DNA from: a virus
DNA length: 20,224 bases
IMG/VR virus record: IMGVR_UViG_3300010397_000100
Location: 1-20,224 of that record
Direction: 5' to 3' (one strand)
This document shows, one piece after another, positions 1-7,293 of the stretch. A program made the translations under genes and the position numbers. The notes under the pieces are model-generated. The model did not search any database. It was not told where the DNA came from and saw only the letters and a program-made list of their open reading frames with translations. Position 1 is the stretch's first letter; every line of letters starts with the position of its first letter.

Positions 1-660
1 CGCGTTGGCGCCGGCGTTCGCAGCGTCGTTCGCAGCGCCAGCCGCCGTGACGCCCGCACCCTTGTTGGCCAAGGCCTGCTGCTGGAAGCCTGACAGAATC
101 CCGGCATTTGTATTGCCTCCCTGGTAGAGGTTGCCGGCGGCGCCCTGCTGGTTCTGGACGTTCTGATTGTATTGCGCTGCAATGGTCGGGGCTATGCCCT
201 GCATGATGCCGCGGCCGAGCGCCATGGAGTTGGCACCGGAGAAGTCCCGCCCCGCCGCCGCGAACTGCCCGTTCGTCCCGCTGGTGATGTCGGCAATCTT
301 GGCGTCTAGTGCGTCGCTGAACCCCGGCGTGCTGCGCGGGTCATAGTTCGTGTTGCTCGCCAGCGGGTTGGTCTGGTCGACATAGCGCTGATAGTTCGCG
401 TTGACCGCGCCGCTCTGATCGGTCGCGCCCCCGCCGCCGAGAAGATCGCCAGCATACTGCTTGATCTGCGGCGCGAACTGGCTGGCCTGGCCAGCGTTCT
501 GCTCGAGCGTGTTGATCGCGCCAGTTTCCTGCCCAGTCAGGCCGGTATTGTTCAGATTGCCGCTGAGCTGCCCTAAGATGCCCTGCAAGGCCGGCTGCGC
601 GGCATCCCATGGCTTGGTCGTGCTGCTCTGCGTCTGTGACGTGCTGCTGGTTCCGCCCAT
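1..660 (-). CDS. Putative internal virion/ejection-type structural protein (3' end beyond window)
   Basis: The frame is open from an ATG at 660 to the window edge (220 codons, no stop), so the protein is truncated by the window and not by mutation. It starts MGGTSSTSQTQSSTTKPWDA and is rich in Gln, Asn, Ala and Gly, with few charged residues and no membrane segment. A Ser/Thr-rich head is followed by a helical, Q/N-rich stretch (about residues 20-70) and, near the visible end, an Ala/Asn-rich segment. Its ATG shares one base with the stop of the upstream gene (TGATG), so it is the next gene of the tail operon. Low-complexity Q/A-rich proteins at this place in podovirus tail modules are often internal or ejected virion proteins; that role is inferred from position and composition. 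A tail-tip or fibre-associated role is the alternative. Confidence 0.75.
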   Translation of the reverse strand, partial: MGGTSSTSQTQSSTTKPWDAAQPALQGILGQLSGNLNNTGLTGQETGAINTLEQNAGQASQFAPQIKQYAGDLLGGGGATDQSGAVNANYQRYVDQTNPLASNTNYDPRSTPGFSDALDAKIADITSGTNGQFAAAGRDFSGANSMALGRGIMQGIAPTIAAQYNQNVQNQQGAAGNLYQGGNTNAGILSGFQQQALANKGAGVTAAGAANDAANAGANA

Positions 661-1073
661 CAGATCAATCCTTTCTCCAAGACGACATGCTCGACGTGGT
701 AGCCGTCCAAAACTCGATGCCAGCCGCGGCGGCCGAAGATCCTCATGACCGAGCAGCCTTCAGCCTTCGCGAAGGCCTCCAACCGTCCCAGCAACGCCAA
801 CCAGCGATCGCGCTCATGTCCTGCGCATGCGGTCAGCACGCAGACCTTGCGGCCGCCGATCATTTCCAGCCGTGTCGCGGCCGCGGCATCGATCACCTTT
901 TCTGCGATCGCCAGCCACAGCAGTTGCTTGCCAGCGAGGATTTCCGCCTCGGTGTCGGCGAACTCGCTCAATCCCGTCCGCTCGATCGCCGATTTGATCA
1001 GCCCGCGCGCCAGTGGCCATATCTCACTAATCCGGTCCGGCGGCACGCAAATCAACTCAGCCGAGGATGGCAT
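660..1073 (-). CDS. GNAT/gp13-like small phage protein
   Basis: A 137-residue protein starting MPSSAELICVPPDRISEIWP. The layout resembles phage proteins annotated as GNAT-like acyltransferases or T7 gp13-like internal-virion proteins: an N-terminal helix pair (about 12-35), a strand pair around the LLWLAI and AAAATRL segments (51-70), a V-C-V-L-T-A-C strand (77-83), a helix with the RWLALLGRLEAFAKAEGC pattern (90-107), and a C-terminal GRRGWHR...LEK ending. I do not see a clear acetyl-CoA P-loop (Q/R-x-x-G-x-G/A), so enzyme activity is doubtful. The start was chosen because the frame further upstream is Arg-rich antisense-like sequence; ATG at 1073 overlaps the previous gene by 17 bases and lacks a strong ribosome site. 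A structural or assembly role next to the ejection-like protein is inferred. Confidence 0.72.
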   Translation of the reverse strand: MPSSAELICVPPDRISEIWPLARGLIKSAIERTGLSEFADTEAEILAGKQLLWLAIAEKVIDAAAATRLEMIGGRKVCVLTACAGHERDRWLALLGRLEAFAKAEGCSVMRIFGRRGWHRVLDGYHVEHVVLEKGLI

Positions 1074-1380
1074 ACAGGAACGTTCGAAGCGTCGTCGCGC
1101 TGTTGGCGTGCGTGATCGTGAATGACCCGTTCGCAACCGTGCTGACATACATCGTGCCGTTCCCGACCTCGGCCGCGGCATTGGCCGTAGTCGGTGTCAG
1201 GATGACTGTTGAACCGGCCGCAATCGAGCCTGTCTGCGTCGGCGTGACCGTAGTTGTCGCCACATTGATCGTCAGCGTCACCGTTCCAGTCGCGTTCGAG
1301 CGCCCCGCCGCGAGCTGCTGGATGGCGAGAATGATCTTTTTCAGATCGGTCTCAGCTATACCAGGAACGTAGACTGTCAC
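1057..1380 (-). CDS. Small virion protein, adhesin-like, hypothetical
   Basis: A 107-residue protein with a GTG start whose GTGA overlaps the TGA of the upstream hub-like gene. Residues 1-25 (VYVPGIAETDLKKIILAIQQ and following) form an amphipathic helix. The rest is Thr/Ala/Val-rich beta sequence ending in a F-T-I-T-H-A-N...T-F-L-Y-A-I-L-G strand pair. This arrangement, a short helix followed by a small all-beta domain with an aromatic ILG ending, recurs in small phage proteins encoded beside tail genes and suits a trimeric decoration, fibre tip or adaptor. No catalytic residues are seen. The family is one I recognise only as a conserved phage hypothetical, so the virion role is inferred from composition and place. 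Confidence 0.75.
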   Translation of the reverse strand: MTVYVPGIAETDLKKIILAIQQLAAGRSNATGTVTLTINVATTTVTPTQTGSIAAGSTVILTPTTANAAAEVGNGTMYVSTVANGSFTITHANSATTLRTFLYAILG

Positions 1381-3086
1381 AGCTTGCCACCACCTGCGAT
1401 GTCAGGAACAACGCCCGCGATGAAGCTCCATGTCGTACCTGCCGGAATGCGCATCTTGAATCTGACATAACGGGTGTCACGCGTCATATCGCAACGGCCC
1501 GTGCGCGAGCTCATCAGCGTTTCGGTCCCAAGCGTCGGCGACAATGCCTGCGTATCCCGATAGGTGATCGAGCCGTAGACCGTGGCGGAATCCGTGATCG
1601 GGCGGAAGCCCTTGACCGTCACCCTGATTTCATCATCGCCCTGCTCTGCACTCTCCACCATCGCTTCAAGATTTGTGCCAGAGAAGAACCCGAGCACATG
1701 CGACGAATTGAACTGCGCGATTTGCGGTTGAACCGCGGTCGCGTAGGAGTCGAGAGATAGGGTCAAGGCATCAAGCGACGACGAAATGCTGTCCAGATTT
1801 TCGAGCGTCAGGCCGGTTTGTGAGACGCCGAGTAGGTACTCGCCTGTGGCCGAGACTGGGAAGAAGCGTTCCAGCAAATAGTCATAGCCAAGTATCTTGT
1901 CGTAGGTCCCGACCGCGCCAGACACTGATTTATAGGCCCAGTAGACCCGCGTTGTTCTCGGATCTGCCGCGCCCATGAATAGCTGAAGATTACCCTTGTC
2001 GAGGTCGGCCAGAAAGGTCCGGTCGACCTTTTCACGTCCGATCTGCTCGGGGATTCCGCCGGGCGCGATCTTGTGCAATCCCTGTCCCGCGTAGAAAAAG
2101 ATGATCTCACCAGCCCGGATAATCGAGTAGGGCGCGAACAGTCCCTTGTCCTGCGTGATGCGATCGATCTGGAAGATGATCGGAGAACCGGGCACGTAGG
2201 ACATGCGCCGGATGGCCTGGTCCTGGAAGATGATCCCGGCTTCACCACCTGCCACGCCGCGCACAATGCCGCCGTCAGGGAAATCCTGAAAGTCGGAGCT
2301 ATTGGTTCCTGAAGTCCATGACGCCGAAGCGTTGAAGCTGTTGAGGCCAGACCATTGAATGCGATAGGGCTGTGATAGCAGCCCAGAAAGCACGAGAAAC
2401 CGCCCTACCACACTGATATATGCGGCCTGCGGCGGCGAACCTAACGCATTCGTGAAGGTGCTGGACGTATCGAGGTCAAAGACCTGCAAAACGGTATTCG
2501 CATGAGTAGCAAACACCAGCTTTCCGGTTTGAGCGAATTGCCACTGCGCGGAGACCCCGACATCCAGATAATGCGACGTAACAGAGTGTGTACCTGACCC
2601 AGCCGTCGTCGTGTTGATCCGCGCGCCTCCCGGCGTCGCCGAAACACTGAATACAGATCCGGAAAGTCCGGTCCCGCTGACGTAGTAGGTTGTCCCGGCA
2701 ACCAGAGGAGACGGCAATGCCCCGGTTGTCGAGAATGCAACCGGCTCGTTGGCGACGAACTCGTTCGTATATGTGATGACGGCTGGGCTGGCATTTGAGA
2801 TCGACGCCACGGCAGCGGGAATGCCAACATTCTTCCAACCGAACGTAGTGTTGTCGAGCATATAGAGCCCGTGGCTCGTCGCGGCGAACGTGATGACCGA
2901 GCCATCAGATTTCAGGGCATAGGACGCACCGCGGCAAACTGCTGGCAACGCTCCAGTGTAGGCCGAGAATGACGGAAACGGCCCGTACCCATCGCCGCGC
3001 GGCGCTACATTGAGGATGGCATGAACGCTGGTCCCTTCATAATCGGAAGTATCTGGGCGCCAGTCGCCATACACAAGCAGAGGCAT
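1377..3086 (-). CDS. Tail hub / DNA-stabilisation-like structural protein
   Basis: A 569-residue, strand-rich protein beginning MPLLVYGDWRPDTSDYEGTS. The middle (about 200-420) has repeated blade-like segments, such as ISVVGRFLVLSG, GIIFQDQAIRRM, EIIFFYAGQGLHKIAPGG and GYDYLLERFFPVSATGEYL. These resemble the beta-propeller hub proteins that close short phage tails (P22 gp10-like role). That comparison rests on pattern and position, not on an alignment. Residues about 97-169 form a distinct inserted module (ITYTNEFVANEPVAFSTTGA ... TYYVSGTG ... GSGTHSV), typical of small Ig-like surface domains in phage tail proteins. The C-terminus (about 480-565) is another beta domain (DEIRVTVKGFRP...RYVRFKMRIPAG). 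The start is ATG with only a weak GGCGG upstream; the next gene downstream begins inside its stop codon. Confidence 0.7.
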   Translation of the reverse strand: MPLLVYGDWRPDTSDYEGTSVHAILNVAPRGDGYGPFPSFSAYTGALPAVCRGASYALKSDGSVITFAATSHGLYMLDNTTFGWKNVGIPAAVASISNASPAVITYTNEFVANEPVAFSTTGALPSPLVAGTTYYVSGTGLSGSVFSVSATPGGARINTTTAGSGTHSVTSHYLDVGVSAQWQFAQTGKLVFATHANTVLQVFDLDTSSTFTNALGSPPQAAYISVVGRFLVLSGLLSQPYRIQWSGLNSFNASASWTSGTNSSDFQDFPDGGIVRGVAGGEAGIIFQDQAIRRMSYVPGSPIIFQIDRITQDKGLFAPYSIIRAGEIIFFYAGQGLHKIAPGGIPEQIGREKVDRTFLADLDKGNLQLFMGAADPRTTRVYWAYKSVSGAVGTYDKILGYDYLLERFFPVSATGEYLLGVSQTGLTLENLDSISSSLDALTLSLDSYATAVQPQIAQFNSSHVLGFFSGTNLEAMVESAEQGDDEIRVTVKGFRPITDSATVYGSITYRDTQALSPTLGTETLMSSRTGRCDMTRDTRYVRFKMRIPAGTTWSFIAGVVPDIAGGGKL

Positions 3087-3144
3087 CAGTTGATTAACCG
3101 CCGGTTTGCTGGCAGGCTGCGACGCTCATAGCGAGGACCAGACC

Positions 3145-3327
3145 ATGCCGTTTGAAGAATGGATTTCCGCGTGCGAAGTGGCTATTTCCAAGGCCCTCGG
3201 CTTTGACAAAGCCATGGCCAGACGCATGATCGACGGGGTCGGAATCGATATATTCCGCGACAAGTTCGACCGCGGGATGACTCCAGAACAATGCATCGAC
3301 GATGAACTGATGCTGTGGAACGAATGA
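3145..3327 (+). CDS. Small acidic phage protein on the opposite strand (moron candidate)
   Basis: This is the only gene on the plus strand. It encodes 60 residues starting MPFEEWISACEVAISKALGF, acidic and mostly helical. ATG at 3145 is preceded by GAGGA with an 8-base spacer, a good ribosome site, and codon choice looks ordinary for the window. The pattern of an E-E-W start, a G-F-D helix, an F-R-D-K-F-D-R-G-M-T-P-E-Q turn and an acidic end resembles small conserved phage hypotheticals with F-x-x-G-x-x-P-x-E motifs. It diverges from the hub gene (starting at 3086) and converges with the spike gene (ending at 3340), so it needs its own promoter, which I could not identify with confidence. The function is unknown. 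Frames on the other strand here are His/Ser-rich and look like antisense shadows. Confidence 0.68.
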   Translation: MPFEEWISACEVAISKALGFDKAMARRMIDGVGIDIFRDKFDRGMTPEQCIDDELMLWNE

Positions 3328-3339
3328 GATGCTCTCATC

Positions 3340-4173
3340 CTACGAGTATCTCGTCCCGTTGATCAGAACATCGCTAGACCCAAAAATATTGAGCACCGCG
3401 TTGACGGCCTCGCCGTACATGTGCACGGCGCCGGCAATCAGGACCGTGTTCGCGTAGGGACCGATTCCGGTATACGCTCCGACGTTGTTCAGTGTCCATT
3501 GCACGGTGGTTTTGAGATAGAATGGCGCGTTTCTCGTATTGAAGACCTGGACGTTATTGAGCGTTGCGACACGAACTCCTAACGGGGATGTCCTGGCCAC
3601 GCCATCAGCGTGGAAGCCGTCCCACCAATACGACGATCCACCCCAAGCACTGATATAGAGATCATTCCACTCGGTTTGGTCCTGCTGATGGACGGAATCG
3701 CCATTCAGTATGATGGCATATGAATTGGTGTTCCCAAGACCGCTTTCGAGAAGGATAGCGAGGCCGCGCATTCCGCCGCCCGTCGCCCCGCCTGAGCCGT
3801 TGAAGGAAAACGCCGCATTCCCAGGATTGTTGAAAACGATGATCGATGCCTGTGAATGTAGCCCCCTGATAATCGACCCAGACAACAGGTTTGCGGGAAT
3901 TGGCGTGTTCAAAAGCCAAACGCCGGGAGGGATGTCGATAATCCCGCCGTAGAAGTTTGCTCGGAGCGCTGTCAGCCCGTCGCAGATCGCCGGTCCGATA
4001 TCAGTTCCTACACCGATGCCAGTTCGGCCCGTCCACCCTCCAACTCCATAGCGAGCGTTCATCAGGTCCCGCAGATCGAGCACGTATGGCGGGACCTGTG
4101 CTAACGATCGAACCGGAATGATCGCTGTTGCTGCTATTCCTGAACATATTGCGCGCCTGCTAATCGTTTTCAT
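3340..4173 (-). CDS. Beta-helix (pectate-lyase-like) tailspike with Tat-like signal peptide
   Basis: A 277-residue protein. Residues 1-25 look like an export signal: K2, twin arginines R6-R7 in the context S-R-R-A-I-C, a hydrophobic stretch 8-21, R22 near the end, and an S-L-A cleavage site before Q26. From about 33 to 90 it has the N-terminal pattern of pectate-lyase-3/right-handed beta-helix proteins (N-A-R-Y-G...G-T-D...I-I-D-I-P-P-G-V-W-L-L). Asn/Gly-rich repeated strands follow (V-A-T-L-N-N-V-Q-V-F-N, V-Q-W-T-L-N-N-V-G-A). The C-terminus is short, with no obvious trimerisation or chaperone domain. ATG at 4173 has GAGAG just upstream and lies six bases after the tail-fibre gene. Such folds usually bind or cut surface polysaccharide; no catalytic residues can be assigned by eye. 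A host-derived secreted protein is the alternative. Confidence 0.75.
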   Translation of the reverse strand: MKTISRRAICSGIAATAIIPVRSLAQVPPYVLDLRDLMNARYGVGGWTGRTGIGVGTDIGPAICDGLTALRANFYGGIIDIPPGVWLLNTPIPANLLSGSIIRGLHSQASIIVFNNPGNAAFSFNGSGGATGGGMRGLAILLESGLGNTNSYAIILNGDSVHQQDQTEWNDLYISAWGGSSYWWDGFHADGVARTSPLGVRVATLNNVQVFNTRNAPFYLKTTVQWTLNNVGAYTGIGPYANTVLIAGAVHMYGEAVNAVLNIFGSSDVLINGTRYS

Positions 4174-4179
4174 AATCTC

Positions 4180-6138
4180 TCAATTCATGAGACAGAGTGA
4201 AAGTGTATCCTTCGAATTATTGTCGAACACTTGCGCATTGGTTCCGTCACTGGCTTGGTTGCCAGATATGAAATGGACTCCCAGGGCCGGGATGGTGCGA
4301 TAAACGGCGACACCGCCAAGAACCATATTTGCTGTTGCACTCACATTATAAACGAGCGAGCGCGGCGACGAGTAAGCCGTCGTCGTATCTAGACCGATGC
4401 CAGAATTTGCGAACCCATTGGCGGCGTTGATCAGCGAGTTTTCTGTCGCATATGCCGCGTCAATCGCATCGTCTCCGAAAGAAATGAAGGTGATCTGATT
4501 GCCGGCACTCGCTCGCGCCTGGCGAATTGTTGTTACCGTATAGGTGTAGGTTGCGCCGCTATCGACCACATTGAGCGTGGTCAGCACCCTGTTGTAATAG
4601 TTTCGTACTCCGAGGAAACCGGCCGTCCCACCCGATGCCGACCCACCTAGAATATAGTCGATCGTTGACGAACCGTTCGACCTGACCGTACCGACCCACG
4701 TCCCTCGTGATGCAGCCGGACCGTTGGTGATCGACGAGGTGTTCAACAATATCCCCTGCACCATCGTCAGCGTGTAACCGCGTGTAGTATCATTGGTCCA
4801 TGCCGGGCCGCGCGTGGCGCGAATGGTCCCGGCATCGTTCCAGACAAAGATGTCATAGACCTTGGATGCTGCGACGGCTGCGGGTGATTTGGTGGTGTCA
4901 GACGTAGCTTGGCTCAATTCGGTGAAGACGGTCGGGACCATTGTCGTCCCATCGTAGATTGGGACGACCTGTCCAATAAATGGAGTGTACCAAACGCTGG
5001 TTGCGCCGGTAACCGTTGATGCCATCACCGGGACTGCGGACGCGATCGTCAGCCTGCCTTGCGGCGTGACAGTGAGCGAAATCCCGGCAATGTCGGTGCC
5101 TGATGTAAACCGCGGAATCTGTCCTGTGACAGGCGAACCGCTCGACGTAACCGTTCCACCGCCGGCGGGAGTCGACCAGGTCCCGTCACCCCGCCAGAAC
5201 GTCGAAGATGATGCCGACGTGCCGGAATTGAGATTGTTGACCGACAGATTCCCGGTAACTCCAGTGGAGAGCGGAAGCCCCGTGCAGCTCGTCAGCGTTC
5301 CCGATGTCGGCGTACCCAAGGCGGGAGTAATCAATGTCGGAGAAGTTTGCCTTACCGCAACGGAGCCAGTTCCGGTTGTACTGATAACCGGGAAGCCGGC
5401 TATCATGAAGGAATTGCCGGTGCCTGCTGTATCGAACGTTTTGTTGGTGAACGTATCAGTGGTTGCCTTACCGACGAGGGTATCGGCTGCCGCGGGAACA
5501 AGAACGGTGACGGTGCCCAGCGCGCCTGTCACCGGCTGAAGCGTCAAGAGGCCACTTGTCGCATTGCCGAACGTGACGGAGCCGAGCGTGCCGGATGCGC
5601 CGAGCGTCGGGGTCGCGCTGCCGCTCAGGTTACCCGCGTTCCAGATCGCGACCTGACCCGCAACGCCAGCGCTAATAGCTGTGGCGCTATTAATCGTCAG
5701 GTTTGCTGTGAGGGTTAGAGTGGATGAACCGGCGGTTATGATGTTGCCGTTGATCGAGGTCGCCGTTGCCGCGCCAAGAGTTGGCGTGACGAAGGTCGGC
5801 GACGTAGCGCGGGCGAAATTGCCGGTACCGGTCGTCCCGGTGAACGTGGCGACGCCGGTCGCAAATAGCGGCACGCCGCTTGACGCGCTGACATCGGCAC
5901 CAAATCCGCCGCGCGTGGCCGCGAGCGTGCTGCCCCACGAAAAGGTCAGCGTTTGGGCAGCAATAGAGCCCTGGATATTCGTATCGTTGGCGACGGCCTG
6001 GACGACATTTGTGTTGAGCTGAGAGGCGTCAACAGTCCCCGTCAAGGTGTGGTTGGCATCCCAATCCGGTCCGCCAACGATAGCCTCCGGGCTGGCCGCA
6101 GCGCCAGTGACGGTGGTGTGCGTGACAACCAGGGTCAT
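4180..6138 (-). CDS. Tail fibre, receptor-binding type, with collagen-like linker repeats
   Basis: A 652-residue Gly/Thr/Ser-rich fibre. Residues 1-50 form the likely virion-attachment end (MTLVVTHTTV...P-D-W-D-A-N-H-T-L-T-G). The shaft carries repeats well known in phage fibres: S-P-T-F-V-T-P-T-L-G-A at about 113-123 and its copy S-P-T-L-I-T-P-A-L-G-T-P at about 266-277, D-T-L-V-G-K-A-T-T-D-T-F-T-N-K-T at about 219-234, and S-T-F-W-R-G-D-G-T-W-S-T-P at about 312-324. The C-terminal third (about 370-652) is a more complex domain with many aromatic and Asn residues, probably the receptor-binding part. Its ATG overlaps the stop of the preceding 59-residue gene (ATGA). The shaft composition fits a trimeric beta fibre. 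Which sugar or protein it binds cannot be told from the sequence. Confidence 0.88.
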   Translation of the reverse strand: MTLVVTHTTVTGAAASPEAIVGGPDWDANHTLTGTVDASQLNTNVVQAVANDTNIQGSIAAQTLTFSWGSTLAATRGGFGADVSASSGVPLFATGVATFTGTTGTGNFARATSPTFVTPTLGAATATSINGNIITAGSSTLTLTANLTINSATAISAGVAGQVAIWNAGNLSGSATPTLGASGTLGSVTFGNATSGLLTLQPVTGALGTVTVLVPAAADTLVGKATTDTFTNKTFDTAGTGNSFMIAGFPVISTTGTGSVAVRQTSPTLITPALGTPTSGTLTSCTGLPLSTGVTGNLSVNNLNSGTSASSSTFWRGDGTWSTPAGGGTVTSSGSPVTGQIPRFTSGTDIAGISLTVTPQGRLTIASAVPVMASTVTGATSVWYTPFIGQVVPIYDGTTMVPTVFTELSQATSDTTKSPAAVAASKVYDIFVWNDAGTIRATRGPAWTNDTTRGYTLTMVQGILLNTSSITNGPAASRGTWVGTVRSNGSSTIDYILGGSASGGTAGFLGVRNYYNRVLTTLNVVDSGATYTYTVTTIRQARASAGNQITFISFGDDAIDAAYATENSLINAANGFANSGIGLDTTTAYSSPRSLVYNVSATANMVLGGVAVYRTIPALGVHFISGNQASDGTNAQVFDNNSKDTLSLCLMN

Positions 6139-6314
6139 TCGTTAGTCCATATTTCCGGCTGCTTGATCTGGTCGTCCCAGATCCCGGCTGACGGTCCCGT
6201 ATCGAAGACAGGGCGCCGCGCGAACACCAACGGGTCAAATACGCGAATGAGGCGGGTGCCACGCTCGGCAGTCCACGTCTCGTCCTGCGGCGTCGCCGGG
6301 GTCCATGTCGTCAT
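6135..6314 (-). CDS. Small Trp-motif protein between adaptor and tail fibre
   Basis: A 59-residue protein starting MTTWTPATPQDETWTAERGT. It is joined at both ends by 4-base ATGA overlaps, to the adaptor upstream and the fibre downstream, which fixes the start at 6314. The notable feature is a duplicated motif: residues 4-15 and 46-57 both fit W-x5-Q-x-E-x-W-T, one at each end of the protein. The middle (V-F-D-P-L-V-F...P-V-F-D) is short and extended. No signal or membrane segment is visible. Proteins with W...E-x-W-T repeats do occur in phage tail modules, where a binding or bridging role between the adaptor ring and fibre is plausible; that is inference. Confidence 0.78.
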   Translation of the reverse strand: MTTWTPATPQDETWTAERGTRLIRVFDPLVFARRPVFDTGPSAGIWDDQIKQPEIWTNE

Positions 6315-6964
6315 GGTGTCTGGCTCGAGGTGCGGACGACCATGGGGCCGGCATTGAATGTTGAGGTGAGGCCGAGCATATTGAGATCGTCCAGCACGGC
6401 CTTGAAGCCCTGCGCCCAAGTCGTGATGCGCTCGTCTTCCTTCATGTACGGGGCAGATTCCAGCAGCGCACCATAGAGGTAGATGTCGGGCGAAAGCGTC
6501 AGCAGCCAGTTCGTCGAATTGCTTGCCAGCGCTGGGATGTTCTGGCGATAGACCATCTCGATCGTGTAGTTGGCGTCCGGTGTCGGCGCCAATTCCATCT
6601 CGGTTCCGAAGATCGTAAAGTAGCGCGGCTGGCCCGGGACATTGGCAATCTGGAAGCGGTATTCGTCCATCTGCGTGCCGGACTTGAACTCAAGGCATGG
6701 CTTCCCGGTCACACTCGATAGCCGCACGCGTCGCATCGACTGGAAGTCGGTCGGCAATGAGATGAACTCGGGTTCGTTATCGCTCGTATCGGCGATCGTC
6801 GTCGAGCGCTGCTCCATCTCCCGTCGGAACAGCGTCCGGTTGAGTTTCGCTTCGGTCAACTGGATGAAGCCTGGAACGGCCGAGGTGAGTTGCGTATCCT
6901 GGTCGCGCTTAAGGTAATCGACAATGGCTGTCTGCAGCGACGTGTAGTCCGTGATGACCGTCAC
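6311..6964 (-). CDS. Head-tail adaptor protein (SU10 adaptor / gp4-like)
   Basis: A 217-residue protein: N-terminal helices (Y-T-S-L-Q-T-A-I-V-D-Y-L-K-R, about 7-20; P-G-F-I-Q-L-T-E-A-K-L-N-R, about 31-43), a beta core (L-P-T-D-F-Q-S-M-R-R-V...P-G-Q-P-R-Y-F-T-I-F-G-T-E-M-E-L-A-P, about 70-130) with an I-E-M-V-Y-R-Q-N-I-P strand, and C-terminal helices (S-P-D-I-Y-L-Y-G-A-L-L-E-S-A-P-Y). This order is characteristic of phage adaptor proteins that form the ring below the portal in short-tailed phages. The GTG start overlaps the previous stop (GTGA). Its place between the head genes and the tail genes agrees with a connector role. Confidence 0.8.
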   Translation of the reverse strand: MTVITDYTSLQTAIVDYLKRDQDTQLTSAVPGFIQLTEAKLNRTLFRREMEQRSTTIADTSDNEPEFISLPTDFQSMRRVRLSSVTGKPCLEFKSGTQMDEYRFQIANVPGQPRYFTIFGTEMELAPTPDANYTIEMVYRQNIPALASNSTNWLLTLSPDIYLYGALLESAPYMKEDERITTWAQGFKAVLDDLNMLGLTSTFNAGPMVVRTSSQTP

Positions 6965-7293
6965 AGGAGGCCAGCGCTCCAGCCGGCTTGAAGTGCCGGA
7001 CGATCAACCCGGAGATGCTTCCATTCCGGGTCTTGGAGCTTTCTCTGCACGATATCGTCAAACTCCTTGCTGAATGGCTTGATGTTCACGTTGCCCTTGG
7101 CATGTTCCTCGTCGAGCCAGCGGATGTAGATCACATTCGGGATGCGCGCGACGTGCCGCCCCCAGTCGCTGTGCTGCTCCTCGCGCCGCGCCTCACGATT
7201 CCAGTTCAGAATAGGCTCAACATCCTGAACATGCTCGATTGCGAGGTCCTGGCCGTTGGGGTCAAGGTGGACATTGACGGAGAGGTCCGACAT
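6961..7293 (-). CDS. Conserved phage protein, probable head/connector-associated
   Basis: A 110-residue, charged protein starting MSDLSVNVHLDPNGQDLAIE. Visible motifs are Q-D-V-E-P-I-L-N-W-N (about 23-32), S-D-W-G-R-H-V-A-R-I-P-N-V-I (about 42-55), and an E-F-D-D-I-V-Q-R-K-L-Q-D-P-E-W-K-H-L-R segment near the C-terminus. I recognise this as a conserved phage hypothetical that sits next to adaptor genes, but know of no assigned function. Its ATG shares one base with the previous stop (TGATG) and its own stop overlaps the adaptor start, so expression is coupled. A connector or completion role is inferred from neighbours only. Confidence 0.82.
   Translation of the reverse strand: MSDLSVNVHLDPNGQDLAIEHVQDVEPILNWNREARREEQHSDWGRHVARIPNVIYIRWLDEEHAKGNVNIKPFSKEFDDIVQRKLQDPEWKHLRVDRPALQAGWSAGLL

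Noticed and set aside
3126-3338. Minus-strand frames overlapping the plus-strand 60-residue gene
   Set aside because: Ser/His-rich composition and no ribosome site; the plus-strand frame reads better and has a good GAGGA site.
3324-3338. ATGAGA-TGC-TCTCAT hairpin at the convergent gene ends
   Set aside because: Only six pairs, low GC and no T-run on either strand; too weak to call a terminator.
4985-5539. Plus-strand open frame opposite the tail fibre
   Set aside because: Val/Pro-rich mirror of Thr/Gly repeat codons; repeats on the fibre strand explain it.
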